The notes beneath the pieces are model-generated. The model was not told the DNA's origin and did no database searches. It saw only the letters and a program-made list of their open reading frames with translations. From Bacteroidota bacterium (GTDB lineage Bacteria > Bacteroidota > Bacteroidia > NS11-12g > UBA955): a DNA stretch of 52,179 nt. Position numbers and translations under genes: made by a program. Positions 40,505-49,430 of this stretch are shown here, in pieces (the stretch's first letter is position 1; each line of letters opens with the position of its first letter). The DNA lies in assembly GCA_030834125.1 (NCBI GenBank), contig JAURFW010000013.1, positions 1 to 52,179 of the forward strand, read 5' to 3'.

Positions 40505-42523
40505 ATGGGTGTGAGTTTTTGGGCTTGGCCCGTTTCAATACTCGTCGGTGTTTTAATATCGTATTTTACATATAAAAATTTAATCGCAAAGTCACGGACT
40601 TGGATCATTCCTGCGACTTTGCGATTTTTAGGGGTTGGCCTATTGGTTTGGCTGCTTTTTAATCCTACTCTGATTCTTAAATCAACTCGATTCGAAAAGC
40701 CTATTGTTCAGATTTTTGGGGATTTTAGTTCTTCTTGTAAAAATGAATCTATTGCAGTAATTAAAACTCTAGATAGTTTGATAATGTCAAGGTATGGGAA
40801 TAGAGTTGATATACAAAGAGTGGCTTTTAAGGAAAATCTGGTATATGTGAACAGTTGGGATTCAGTTGGAAATGAAAGTGTTTCGGAACTAACAAGACTA
40901 GATTTAGTTCAGCAGGATTTAAATTCTGTTAAAGATGAGGTTGCTGGGTCAATAATAGTCACTGATGGAATTGTAAATAAAGGGCAATCTCCTTTGCTCC
41001 AAGGTAAAACCAAGCAACCATTAATTATTATTGGTGTTGGGGATACTTTTGTTTACAATGATTTTGCTATTGAGTCCATTCATTCAAATCAAGAAGTTTT
41101 TGAAGGAAATGCTACTCAAATTGAAATTGATGTTAAAGCAATACAATGTGCAGGAATCCCATCAATTATTGAGGTTTATGATGGGAGAAAATTAATTTCA
41201 AAGACGGCTTGGACTCCTAAATCAAAAATTGATCGAGAAAAAATTTCCTTGACTGTAAAGTCTCAAAAAGAACAATTAAAGCTTACTGCAACTATTAAAT
41301 CCAATAAACTCAACGAGGATAATAAATTGAATAATAACCTTGTGAAAATTATTGATGTTGTAAAAAGTAAGAAAGAAGTCTGGTTGATTTATGGAAAATT
41401 AAATCCAGATATTAAAGTTTTATCAGAAATTATTAGTAATAGTAACAGGTATCATGTAACATCAATTATTGAAGAAAATGTAAAGGGGATTTTCGGAGAT
41501 ATTTGTATTTTTCACGGTGTACAAAAATCACAATTGATTCAAGAATGTAGTAATAAGGATATCCCATTTTGGACGTTTTTAACCACTCCGAGTTCAATAG
41601 TTGTAGCAAATAGAATTTCGGGTGCTCAAATTTCCGGAATGAAAAGAGACCAATGGCAAACAATAACTGCCTACCCAAATGGTTTTTTTAACGATTTTTT
41701 AATTCCAGAATCTACCACTATTAGCAAATGGGGTGGCCTTGAATCTCCTATTGTAAAGGCATCTGCCTTGGAGGAGAATATTCAATTTTACCAGTCTTGG
41801 AATAATTTAAAAACGGATTATCCTTTGTTTTTCAAAAGTGCGAATCAAAAAAATCAACTGTGGTTTTTAGGGGAAAATATCTGGAAATGGAAATTGCAAA
41901 ATTCAAGGATTACCTCGGGAAATAAAGTTTTTAAGGACTGGGTAATTGGGAACATAAATTGGTTGAGTTTAAGTACTGCAACTAGAAAAGGAATTAATGT
42001 TAATATTGGAAGTGGCGAATGGGTTGTTGGGCAAGAGAACAATATCTCTCTTTTAGAAAAAGATGCTTCAGGTAAACTTCGCATGGATACAAAATTAAAA
42101 GTTGAAATTTTTGATTCCACCGGAAAAAAAACAGATGTTCAAATTGTTAAAAATGCCAATTTTCAAATCATTAATTTTAAACCAATTTCAAGTGGTATGC
42201 ATACACTTCGTGTAAGTTCAGATTTAAATCCAACACCGACAAATAAATTCTGGTTTGTCAAGAATCAGAGTATTGAGAAAACTAATAATGTGGCGAGGTT
42301 TGATCTATTGAGGAATTGGGCTAATCATAACGGTGGCCATCTCTATATGTCAACTAACCTGAAAGCCGTTATGGAAAGGCTAGCCGATTTTAAATTAGAC
42401 TCTAAACGTTCCTATCAATATTCTAAACAAATGTCATTCAATGAATTAGTTTTCACCTTGATATTTTTAATTTTGTGTTTCTCTATTGAGTGGTTTTTAC
42501 GTAAATGGTTCGGTAAAATATGA
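40505..42523 (+). CDS. Large membrane protein of the BatA/VWA-associated type, function unknown
   Basis: The 672-residue protein has two membrane helices at the N-terminus (about 5-22 and 34-52) and one near the C-terminus (about 645-662). In between lies a long extracytoplasmic part that begins with a von-Willebrand-A-like strand (KPIVQIFGDFSSSCKNES, a degenerate metal site) and continues with beta domains. The architecture recalls Bacteroidota proteins with a BatA-like N-terminus and a glutamine-amidotransferase-like middle. Catalytic residues are not obvious. Its end overlaps mnmA by 4 bases; the tight coupling to a tRNA-modification gene is probably only positional. Confidence 0.7.
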   Translation: MGVSFWAWPVSILVGVLISYFTYKNLIAKSRTWIIPATLRFLGVGLLVWLLFNPTLILKSTRFEKPIVQIFGDFSSSCKNESIAVIKTLDSLIMSRYGNRVDIQRVAFKENLVYVNSWDSVGNESVSELTRLDLVQQDLNSVKDEVAGSIIVTDGIVNKGQSPLLQGKTKQPLIIIGVGDTFVYNDFAIESIHSNQEVFEGNATQIEIDVKAIQCAGIPSIIEVYDGRKLISKTAWTPKSKIDREKISLTVKSQKEQLKLTATIKSNKLNEDNKLNNNLVKIIDVVKSKKEVWLIYGKLNPDIKVLSEIISNSNRYHVTSIIEENVKGIFGDICIFHGVQKSQLIQECSNKDIPFWTFLTTPSSIVVANRISGAQISGMKRDQWQTITAYPNGFFNDFLIPESTTISKWGGLESPIVKASALEENIQFYQSWNNLKTDYPLFFKSANQKNQLWFLGENIWKWKLQNSRITSGNKVFKDWVIGNINWLSLSTATRKGINVNIGSGEWVVGQENNISLLEKDASGKLRMDTKLKVEIFDSTGKKTDVQIVKNANFQIINFKPISSGMHTLRVSSDLNPTPTNKFWFVKNQSIEKTNNVARFDLLRNWANHNGGHLYMSTNLKAVMERLADFKLDSKRSYQYSKQMSFNELVFTLIFLILCFSIEWFLRKWFGKI

Positions 42524-43713
42524 ATATGCTTAATAAAAGAGTGGTTGTAGGCTTAAGTGGGGGGGTTGATAGTTCAGTTGCTGCGCTGTTACTAAAGAAA
42601 CAAGGATTTGAGGTTATTGGTTTGTTTATGCGTAATTGGAATGATGCAGAAGTTACCTTAGAAGATGAATGTCCATGGATAGATGATAGCCGAGATGCGA
42701 TGTTGGTTGCAGAAAAATTAAGTATCCCATTTCAAGTAATAGATTTATCCGAACTCTACAAAGAGCGCATTGTAGATTATATGTTTAGGGAGTATGAATT
42801 AGGGAGAACACCTAATCCAGATGTATTATGTAATAGGGAAATAAAGTTCGATGTATTTTTGGAAAGTGCTTTGAAGTTAGGAGCTGATTTTGTTGCAACG
42901 GGTCATTATGTAAGAAAAGGGCAGCTTGAAAACGGAGAGTATACCCTGGAACGTGGGTTAGATAGGAATAAGGATCAAAGTTATTTTCTTTGTCAACTGA
43001 GTCAATATCAATTAAGTAGAGCATTATTCCCAATTGGCGAATTGGAGAAATCTAAAGTTCGTGAACTAGCTAAAGAATACGATCTGATCACTGCGGATAA
43101 AAAGGACTCTCAAGGTTTATGCTTCATCGGTAAGGTTAGTTTACCTGAGTTTTTGCAGCAAAAGTTGAGTAGGAAGAAGGGTAGAGTGTTTGAGATAAGT
43201 GCGGATCATCCAGAAGTAATTGAATATTCCGAATATCTTTCATATGCAGATCCTATCGAAGCAGCTGAGAAAAGAATGGTGTTGAACGAAAGTATGGGTA
43301 CAGATATTGGGGAACATAATGGTGCCCATTTTTACACAAGGGGGCAACGAAGAGGATTAAATATTGGCGGCAAATCTTTACCATTGTTTGTTCTTCAAAC
43401 AGATGTAGACAAGAATATTATTTATGTAGGTCAAGGCGAAGAGCATTTAGCAATGTTATATAAAGGCTTAAGAATTAATGCGGAAGATGTGCATTGGGTG
43501 AATCCTTCCTATCAATTGATGTCACATGAAGGTAAAAAATATCATTGTCAAGTCAGATACAGACAAACGGCATTTGAATGTCAAATTTCCTTAAAATTGA
43601 ACGAATCTATGATAGTTATTTTTAGTGAAAATCAGAAAAATGTCACACCAGGTCAATTTGTTAGTGTTTTTGATGGAGATAAATTATTTCTCAGCGGAGT
43701 AATTTCTCAATAG
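42520..43713 (+). CDS. mnmA: tRNA-uridine 2-sulfurtransferase MnmA
   Basis: The 397-residue enzyme puts sulfur on U34 of Lys, Glu and Gln tRNAs. It has the PP-loop GLSGGVDSSVAALLL (about 11-25), the catalytic Cys in NPDVLCNREIKF (about 102-113) and the second Cys in DSQGLCFIGKV (about 199-209). The tRNA-binding and beta-barrel domains at the C-terminus are complete. A Bacteroidota-type insertion near 225-260 (DHPEVIEYSEYLSYADPIEA) lengthens it compared with the 368-residue E. coli enzyme. Confidence 0.96.
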   Translation: MNMLNKRVVVGLSGGVDSSVAALLLKKQGFEVIGLFMRNWNDAEVTLEDECPWIDDSRDAMLVAEKLSIPFQVIDLSELYKERIVDYMFREYELGRTPNPDVLCNREIKFDVFLESALKLGADFVATGHYVRKGQLENGEYTLERGLDRNKDQSYFLCQLSQYQLSRALFPIGELEKSKVRELAKEYDLITADKKDSQGLCFIGKVSLPEFLQQKLSRKKGRVFEISADHPEVIEYSEYLSYADPIEAAEKRMVLNESMGTDIGEHNGAHFYTRGQRRGLNIGGKSLPLFVLQTDVDKNIIYVGQGEEHLAMLYKGLRINAEDVHWVNPSYQLMSHEGKKYHCQVRYRQTAFECQISLKLNESMIVIFSENQKNVTPGQFVSVFDGDKLFLSGVISQ

Positions 43714-43763
43714 TTAGAATATAAGGGCAACATAATTAAAATAATTTCAGTCTTTATGGCGTT

Positions 43764-43782
43764 CAGTAATTTGTAATTACTG
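43764..43782. promoter_or_regulatory. Inverted repeat upstream of the giant PKD gene
   Basis: CAGTAATT (43764-43771) and AATTACTG (43775-43782) are separated by TGT, 35 bases before the ATG at 43818. It may be an operator or a 5' leader stem. Confidence 0.4.
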
Positions 43783-43817
43783 GATATACAATAAAATAAA
43801 TTTAGCTGCATAGAAAG

Positions 43818-46800
43818 ATGAAATTTAATGGTGCTGTGATAAAGAGAATGGGCTTACTCTTGCTTTTATTCTCTGTTTTTAGTTCAAAGGCTCAAATAAG
43901 CTCTACGGGAAAGTTATTCTTTATGACTTTTTTAGAAATGGAAACCCGCACCGGTTGGGGAGGAAATCCAAACCCATATCCTGATACTCTTTTAATATTT
44001 GTGACATCTGAGGTGGATACAAAATGTAAGATTGATAATCCTCGTTTACCGGGTTCTAGCTTATCCTATAATTTAAAGAAAGGTATTGTCAATAGAATAG
44101 CAGTTGATAACGTCTTTTACTATCCAGTGGGTTCCGAATTTAATTCGGCAGATATAAATTCGAAAAAAGGATTGCGCCTTCAGTCCGATGATCCTGTGAA
44201 TGTGTACTGTATGAATCTTGAACTAAATCGCTCGGACGGAACATTTATTATGCCATATGAAAGCATACCCGCCGCACCAGAATATTATATTGTTAGCTTT
44301 CCCCCGAATGTAAGAAACGGGAGCCGTTATACTGAAAGTGAATTTGGTATAATTTGTATGGATGCTAGTTGTAAAGTTGAAATTACTCCAACCGCAGATA
44401 CCAAGGGAGGAAAACCTGCTGGGAAAGCATTTACTGTAAATATGCAACGCGGTCAAGTTTATCAAGTACAATCTGATGATGCTGATGGTACTAATAATAC
44501 GGATCCCGCAGAATACAGTTGGACCGGTTCAGGTGCTAAAGCGGGCGATATGACAGGTACAAAAGTAAGAGTGATTAATAGTTGTGCTAAGATTAATGTA
44601 TTTTCAGGAACACGTAGTTCTTATGTGTCACGTGGAAACTGTGCCTCCGGCCTAAACGGAAAGGACCATTTATACACTCAAACATTGCCTACTGCAGCAT
44701 TAGGTAAAGAATACGTTTTAATGCCTTATGCAAATCAACGAAATGGTTTTGTTTACAGAGTGGTTGCCGCACAAGACTCAACATATGTATACATCAACGG
44801 AACCTTAAAAACTATGATACCCAAGGCTGGTGATTGGATTACCCAAGAACAATCAAGTGATAACGCAGTTTCAGTTACCACAAGTAAGCCAGCATATGTT
44901 GCTCAGTATATGAAAAACGGTAGATGTAATGGGTGGAATGGTAGTAGTGATGGGGATGCCGCAATATTCATTTCTGCGGATGTAAATCAACGATTATTAA
45001 CGACAATTGTGGGAACTGCTTCAACTAGCAATATGAAAAATCATTGGGTTAATATCCTGGTTGATCAATCTGCGAAGAAGGCGGTTAAATTCAACGGATC
45101 ATTCCTAAATCAGAGTGTTTTTAATAATGTTGCCGGCGGGAAATATGCATATGCTCAGGTGAGTGTCAATAATTTTAGTTCAAACACAATTTCTTGTGAT
45201 AGTGGATTTGTTGTTGTTGCCTATGGGACAGGACCTTATGAGAGTTATTCGTATAGTGCGGGAGCATTATTTGAAAGCGTAGAATATGATTTTAGTATAA
45301 CAAGAAAGGGTAAGTGTCCAAGTGAACCAGTTACGTTGGTTGAGAAAAACACAAAAAAGGTAAAAGCGATCAAATGGAACTTTGGTGATGGTTCTCCAGA
45401 AGAATGGGGTGACTCTGTAGTACATAAATTTTCAAGAATTGGATCATATTATGCCGTAATGAAGTGTGTTGTGGAAAATAATTGCGGTGTTGACGATACT
45501 GTTGTGAGAAGTAAAATCATCAATGTTTTGCCTGGTCCTGTGTTGGAATTTCCTGATACAATGACCCAATGTGCCGATAAACTCAATCTTACTATTGAGG
45601 CGCCAATTTCAAATAAGTTTTTATATAAATGGCATGATGGCTCGACCAAATCATTTTTTGAGGCAACTTCAGACCAATTAGTGTGGGTTCATATTTCTGA
45701 TACTTCAACCTTGTGTGAAGCCAAAGATACAACATATGTTAGACGAGCTAATACTATAAAAGCTCGATTTGACTATGATTCTGTTAACTTCTGCGATACT
45801 CAAAATTATTTCCGATTAGTAGATTCCACTCGTTTTAGAGATGATGCTTGGGCATATTCAAATTGGTGGATTCAAGATGCAATCACAGCTAAATTTTTTA
45901 TAAAAGATAGTGTTAGGACCTTCGACGTAGTATTCGATACGGTTAGTCAGAATAGAATCGTTTATATCGTTGAATCTCAAAAAGGATGTAGGGATACATT
46001 AGATACACTTATTGAAGTGCATAGTTTCCCGGTAGCTGAACTTCTAGCCGAGTTTGATCCCGTTGCTTGTGAAAATAGAGATATCACTTTTATAGATAGT
46101 AGTCAAACGGTTTATGGTAGGGGAGTTACATATTGGGAATTTAGTGATGGAACTACAGATACCAATTCAAATCCTGGAACACAACCTTGGATACTTCATT
46201 CATTTCCAAGTAATGATACATTCACTTACAGAATGATTACAGAAACTAAATTTGGCTGTAGGGATACTGTAGATAGTATGATTGTCGTCTATCCCAGGAC
46301 TGAAACGGCCATAGGTATAAAAGTTGTGGATTTGTGCCTAAATCAAAATGAATTTGAGTTTTATGATAATTCTCTTATTGATTTTGGATCTTTTAACGAC
46401 CAATGGTTAATAGATGGTCAAACCTATGATGATAAAGGAGCACTTACCAATATTAATTTCAAAGACACAGGTTACCATATGGTTAGGTTAACCACAAAAA
46501 CAGATTATGGATGTACAGATACCATATTTGATTCAGTTTATGTTGCAATGGAGCCCAAAGCCATTTTAGTTGTTACTGATTCCAATCAGTGTCTTGGATA
46601 TAATGAGTTTACCTTAGAATGTCAGAGTGTTGCATTCGGAACTAATTCACTTACATCTCGCAGTAATTGGAAGTTTGAAGATGGAACAACGGCCTATGCT
46701 AAGATTGTTCCAGGAAAGTCTTTTTCTGCAAGTGGTAAGTTTTGGACAAGACTTATTGCGGAAACTACTCTGGGTTGTTTGGATTCTACAGAAGTTACTC

Positions 46801-48383
46801 TTGAAGTATTTGAAGATCCAGATGCTACAATAACACCAGATAATGCAGTTCAATGTTTTACCGGAAATTCATTTGATTTCACCACAAAAAATGTTTGGAC
46901 CAATACAAGTATTGGAATAAACCAAGATTGGGATTTTGGAGATGGTACTAATAAGAAATCGGTTGCATCTCAACCCGATGAAGTATTTAATAAAACATAC
47001 GCTTCTGCTGGTAGTTATTTAGTTACACATATTGTGACTTCTGCTCAAGGTTGCGCTGATACGGCAACTACCAATGTGGATGTAGTTTCAAGCCCTGCTG
47101 CTGACTTCACTATGAATAAAGATACTGCTTGTTTTTATTCCCAATATTTCACATTTACGGATATAACAAATTACACCGGAACTTATAATGTGGAGTGGCG
47201 TTATAGTGATGGTACTCCTTCAGACTTTTCATCTGTGGTAACTGGCAAGAAATTTACCTTGGGTGGGAAGAAAAATATCAAGTTATTGGTAACTACCTCA
47301 GAGGGTTGTACGGACTCTATAGAAAAAGCAATAGAGATTTTCCCAGTTCCAGTTGCTAATTTTACCATAAATAACAAACAACAATGTCAAGATAATAATT
47401 CCTTTGTATTTTCAAATACTACAAATGAGAATGGAACAAACAGTTGTACTTATGATTGGGGAATTCTTGGTCCATCAACAGTAACTTATAATGGTAAATC
47501 GCTACCTAATCAAACTTTTACCCAGGTTGGTACCTACGATGTTGGCTTATTAGTTACCTCTGATAAGAATTGTGTATCGTCAATGACAGATGCACTTTTC
47601 GTTAGGGAAAATCCAACCGTAAGCATAACGGGTGAAGATCAATGTCTATTTATACCTGTTCAATTCACTTCTAACCTTACATTAAACTCTGGTACTGCAA
47701 CGTATAATTGGAATTTTGACGATGGCGGAAGTTCTAACTTAGACAACCCTACCCATACGTACAATCAATCAGGAACTTACAATGCAAGTTTAGTGGTTAC
47801 TAGTAACTACGGTTGCACTGGGACATCAAATACTTGGCCATTGACAATTTATGAAAAGCCCAAGGCAAGTTTCACTTCAGAGTATTTGTTATCGCGTGGA
47901 TTAGAAACAGATTGGAGTTTTACATCAACCGGGACAGGTGCTGATAATTTAAATTGGTATTTTGAGGATGGGCAGTTTGCAACAGGGACAGGACCAATAT
48001 TCAAAACATTTAGTTCAACTGGTGATTTTAATGTGAAATTAATTGCATCTACCAACGCTGGTTGTGCAGATAGTATAACAACTAGCATTTTCCTGAAGCC
48101 AGAATTATTAATGTGGATTCCTAATACGTTTACACCTAATGAAGATGGATTGAATGATAATTTTGGTCCATCTGCCACATTTGGTTTGGAGCGTTATCAA
48201 TTACAAATATTCGATAGGTGGGGAGCAAAAATATTCGAAACTACAGATCCAGAAAACCGTTGGACAGGTCATGATTCTGAAGGAGTGCTTGTGCCTGAAG
48301 GAGTTTATGGATATCATTTATTATTTAGATATGTAGATAATAAGTTATATGTATATAAAGGTACAATCACTGTGCTATATTAA
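43818..48383 (+). CDS. Giant surface protein: IgGFc-binding domain, PKD repeats, type B T9SS sorting domain
   Basis: The 1521-residue protein has a signal peptide (1-25, ending SSKAQ). An IgGFc-binding-protein N-terminal domain spans about 30-490 (PVNVYCMNLELNRSDGTF, EYYIVSFPPNV, TKVRVINSCAKINVFSGTRS). About ten PKD or PKD-like domains fill 500-1425 (WNFGDGSP, WDFGDGTN, WNFDDGGS among them). The gliding-motility-type sorting domain from about 1430 opens IPNTFTPNEDGLNDNF and ends KGTITVLY. Nearly every PKD unit ends with a GC(R/T/A/L)D motif, and its early Cys probably forms a disulfide with it. It is likely an adhesin or a component of the cell-surface track; type B domains often tie cargo to the surface through partner proteins. 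Confidence 0.92.
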   Translation: MKFNGAVIKRMGLLLLLFSVFSSKAQISSTGKLFFMTFLEMETRTGWGGNPNPYPDTLLIFVTSEVDTKCKIDNPRLPGSSLSYNLKKGIVNRIAVDNVFYYPVGSEFNSADINSKKGLRLQSDDPVNVYCMNLELNRSDGTFIMPYESIPAAPEYYIVSFPPNVRNGSRYTESEFGIICMDASCKVEITPTADTKGGKPAGKAFTVNMQRGQVYQVQSDDADGTNNTDPAEYSWTGSGAKAGDMTGTKVRVINSCAKINVFSGTRSSYVSRGNCASGLNGKDHLYTQTLPTAALGKEYVLMPYANQRNGFVYRVVAAQDSTYVYINGTLKTMIPKAGDWITQEQSSDNAVSVTTSKPAYVAQYMKNGRCNGWNGSSDGDAAIFISADVNQRLLTTIVGTASTSNMKNHWVNILVDQSAKKAVKFNGSFLNQSVFNNVAGGKYAYAQVSVNNFSSNTISCDSGFVVVAYGTGPYESYSYSAGALFESVEYDFSITRKGKCPSEPVTLVEKNTKKVKAIKWNFGDGSPEEWGDSVVHKFSRIGSYYAVMKCVVENNCGVDDTVVRSKIINVLPGPVLEFPDTMTQCADKLNLTIEAPISNKFLYKWHDGSTKSFFEATSDQLVWVHISDTSTLCEAKDTTYVRRANTIKARFDYDSVNFCDTQNYFRLVDSTRFRDDAWAYSNWWIQDAITAKFFIKDSVRTFDVVFDTVSQNRIVYIVESQKGCRDTLDTLIEVHSFPVAELLAEFDPVACENRDITFIDSSQTVYGRGVTYWEFSDGTTDTNSNPGTQPWILHSFPSNDTFTYRMITETKFGCRDTVDSMIVVYPRTETAIGIKVVDLCLNQNEFEFYDNSLIDFGSFNDQWLIDGQTYDDKGALTNINFKDTGYHMVRLTTKTDYGCTDTIFDSVYVAMEPKAILVVTDSNQCLGYNEFTLECQSVAFGTNSLTSRSNWKFEDGTTAYAKIVPGKSFSASGKFWTRLIAETTLGCLDSTEVTLEVFEDPDATITPDNAVQCFTGNSFDFTTKNVWTNTSIGINQDWDFGDGTNKKSVASQPDEVFNKTYASAGSYLVTHIVTSAQGCADTATTNVDVVSSPAADFTMNKDTACFYSQYFTFTDITNYTGTYNVEWRYSDGTPSDFSSVVTGKKFTLGGKKNIKLLVTTSEGCTDSIEKAIEIFPVPVANFTINNKQQCQDNNSFVFSNTTNENGTNSCTYDWGILGPSTVTYNGKSLPNQTFTQVGTYDVGLLVTSDKNCVSSMTDALFVRENPTVSITGEDQCLFIPVQFTSNLTLNSGTATYNWNFDDGGSSNLDNPTHTYNQSGTYNASLVVTSNYGCTGTSNTWPLTIYEKPKASFTSEYLLSRGLETDWSFTSTGTGADNLNWYFEDGQFATGTGPIFKTFSSTGDFNVKLIASTNAGCADSITTSIFLKPELLMWIPNTFTPNEDGLNDNFGPSATFGLERYQLQIFDRWGAKIFETTDPENRWTGHDSEGVLVPEGVYGYHLLFRYVDNKLYVYKGTITVLY

Positions 48384-48421
48384 AATACGATGATTAACGT
48401 GTGTGCAATATAGATTACAAT

Positions 48422-48451
48422 AAAAAAAGCCTTCGAAAGAAGGCTTTTTTT
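48422..48451. terminator. Perfect bidirectional terminator
   Basis: Seven A, GCCTTC, GAAA tetraloop, GAAGGC, seven T. It lies between the convergent giant PKD gene and rpoD and suits both directions. Confidence 0.95.
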
Positions 48452-48468
48452 ATTGGGCTATTTTAAGT

Positions 48469-49332
48469 TTAACCTAAATATGTTTTGAGTATTTTACTCT
48501 TGCTTGATTTTCTCAATCTACGCAATGCTTTCTCTTTAATTTGTCGAACACGCTCTCTTGTTAAACCAACTTTATCTGAAATGTCTTCTAGAGTATGCGC
48601 AGCATTTCCATCGAGTCCAAAATAATATTTCAAAACGTCTCTTTCTTTATCGCTTAAAGTAGATATTACACGGTTTATTTCGTTTTGTAATGACTCATTC
48701 AATAGTGGCATATCAGGGTTCGGTTCGTCATTGTTATCTAATACACCTAATAAAGTATTATCCTCACCTTCTGCTAAAGGTGCATCTATACTCAAATGTC
48801 TACCGCTAGAACGAAGTGCATTTTCAACTTCAGTAATTGCAATATCTAATGAGTCGGCTATTTCTTGTGGCGTTGGCTCACGCTCTAATTCCTGTTCTAA
48901 TCTTGCAGACGCCTGTGTTATACGTCCAAGGCTACCTACTTTATTTAATGGTAGTCTAACTATTCGACTTTGATCAGCTAGCGCTTGAAGAATTGATTGA
49001 CGAATCCACCAAACTGCGTAAGAGATAAATTTAAAACCACGGGTTTCATCAAAACGCTTCGCTGCCTTTATTAATCCCATGTTTCCCTCATTAATTAGGT
49101 CTCCTAAAGTTAAACCTTGGTTTTGATATTGTTTAGATACAGAAACAACAAAACGTAAATTTGCATTTACTAATTTTTCTAATGCAGCTTGGTCACCTTC
49201 TCTGATTCTTCTGGCTAATTCAACCTCTTCTTGTGCGTCTATCATTGATACTTTTGAAATTTCGTTCAAGTATTTGTCTAATGATTTATTTTCGCGATTG
49301 GTAAACTGTTTTGAAATTTTAAGTTGTCTCAT
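48469..49332 (-). CDS. rpoD: Primary sigma factor of RNA polymerase
   Basis: The 287-residue sigma-70 factor recognises the TAnnTTTG/TTG promoters of this phylum. It has region 1.2 ([12 protein letters not shown]), region 2 ([20 protein letters not shown], then [13 protein letters not shown]), region 3 and region 4 ([18 protein letters not shown]). It lacks region 1.1 and the large non-conserved insert of E. coli RpoD (613 residues), which is the normal state in Bacteroidota. A very good promoter of the same class lies upstream, which suggests self-activation. It ends at the terminator shared with the PKD gene. Confidence 0.96.
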   Translation of the reverse strand: MRQLKISKQFTNRENKSLDKYLNEISKVSMIDAQEEVELARRIREGDQAALEKLVNANLRFVVSVSKQYQNQGLTLGDLINEGNMGLIKAAKRFDETRGFKFISYAVWWIRQSILQALADQSRIVRLPLNKVGSLGRITQASARLEQELEREPTPQEIADSLDIAITEVENALRSSGRHLSIDAPLAEGEDNTLLGVLDNNDEPNPDMPLLNESLQNEINRVISTLSDKERDVLKYYFGLDGNAAHTLEDISDKVGLTRERVRQIKEKALRRLRKSSKSKILKTYLG

Positions 49333-49371
49333 GTATTGCTAACGTTTTTAAATTAAATATTTTTAGCCGTG

Positions 49372-49402
49372 CAAAGGTACAAAATAATTGATTTTTTTAC
49401 AA
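49372..49402 (-). promoter_or_regulatory. Canonical Bacteroidota promoter of rpoD
   Basis: On the minus strand TTG (49400-49402) and TACCTTTG (49372-49379) are separated by 20 bases: both elements match the -33/-7 consensus exactly. The rpoD start follows 39 bases downstream. This is the best promoter match I found in the window. Confidence 0.75.
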
Positions 49403-49430
49403 GTTTTAATTACTAATGTTTGACCCTCTA

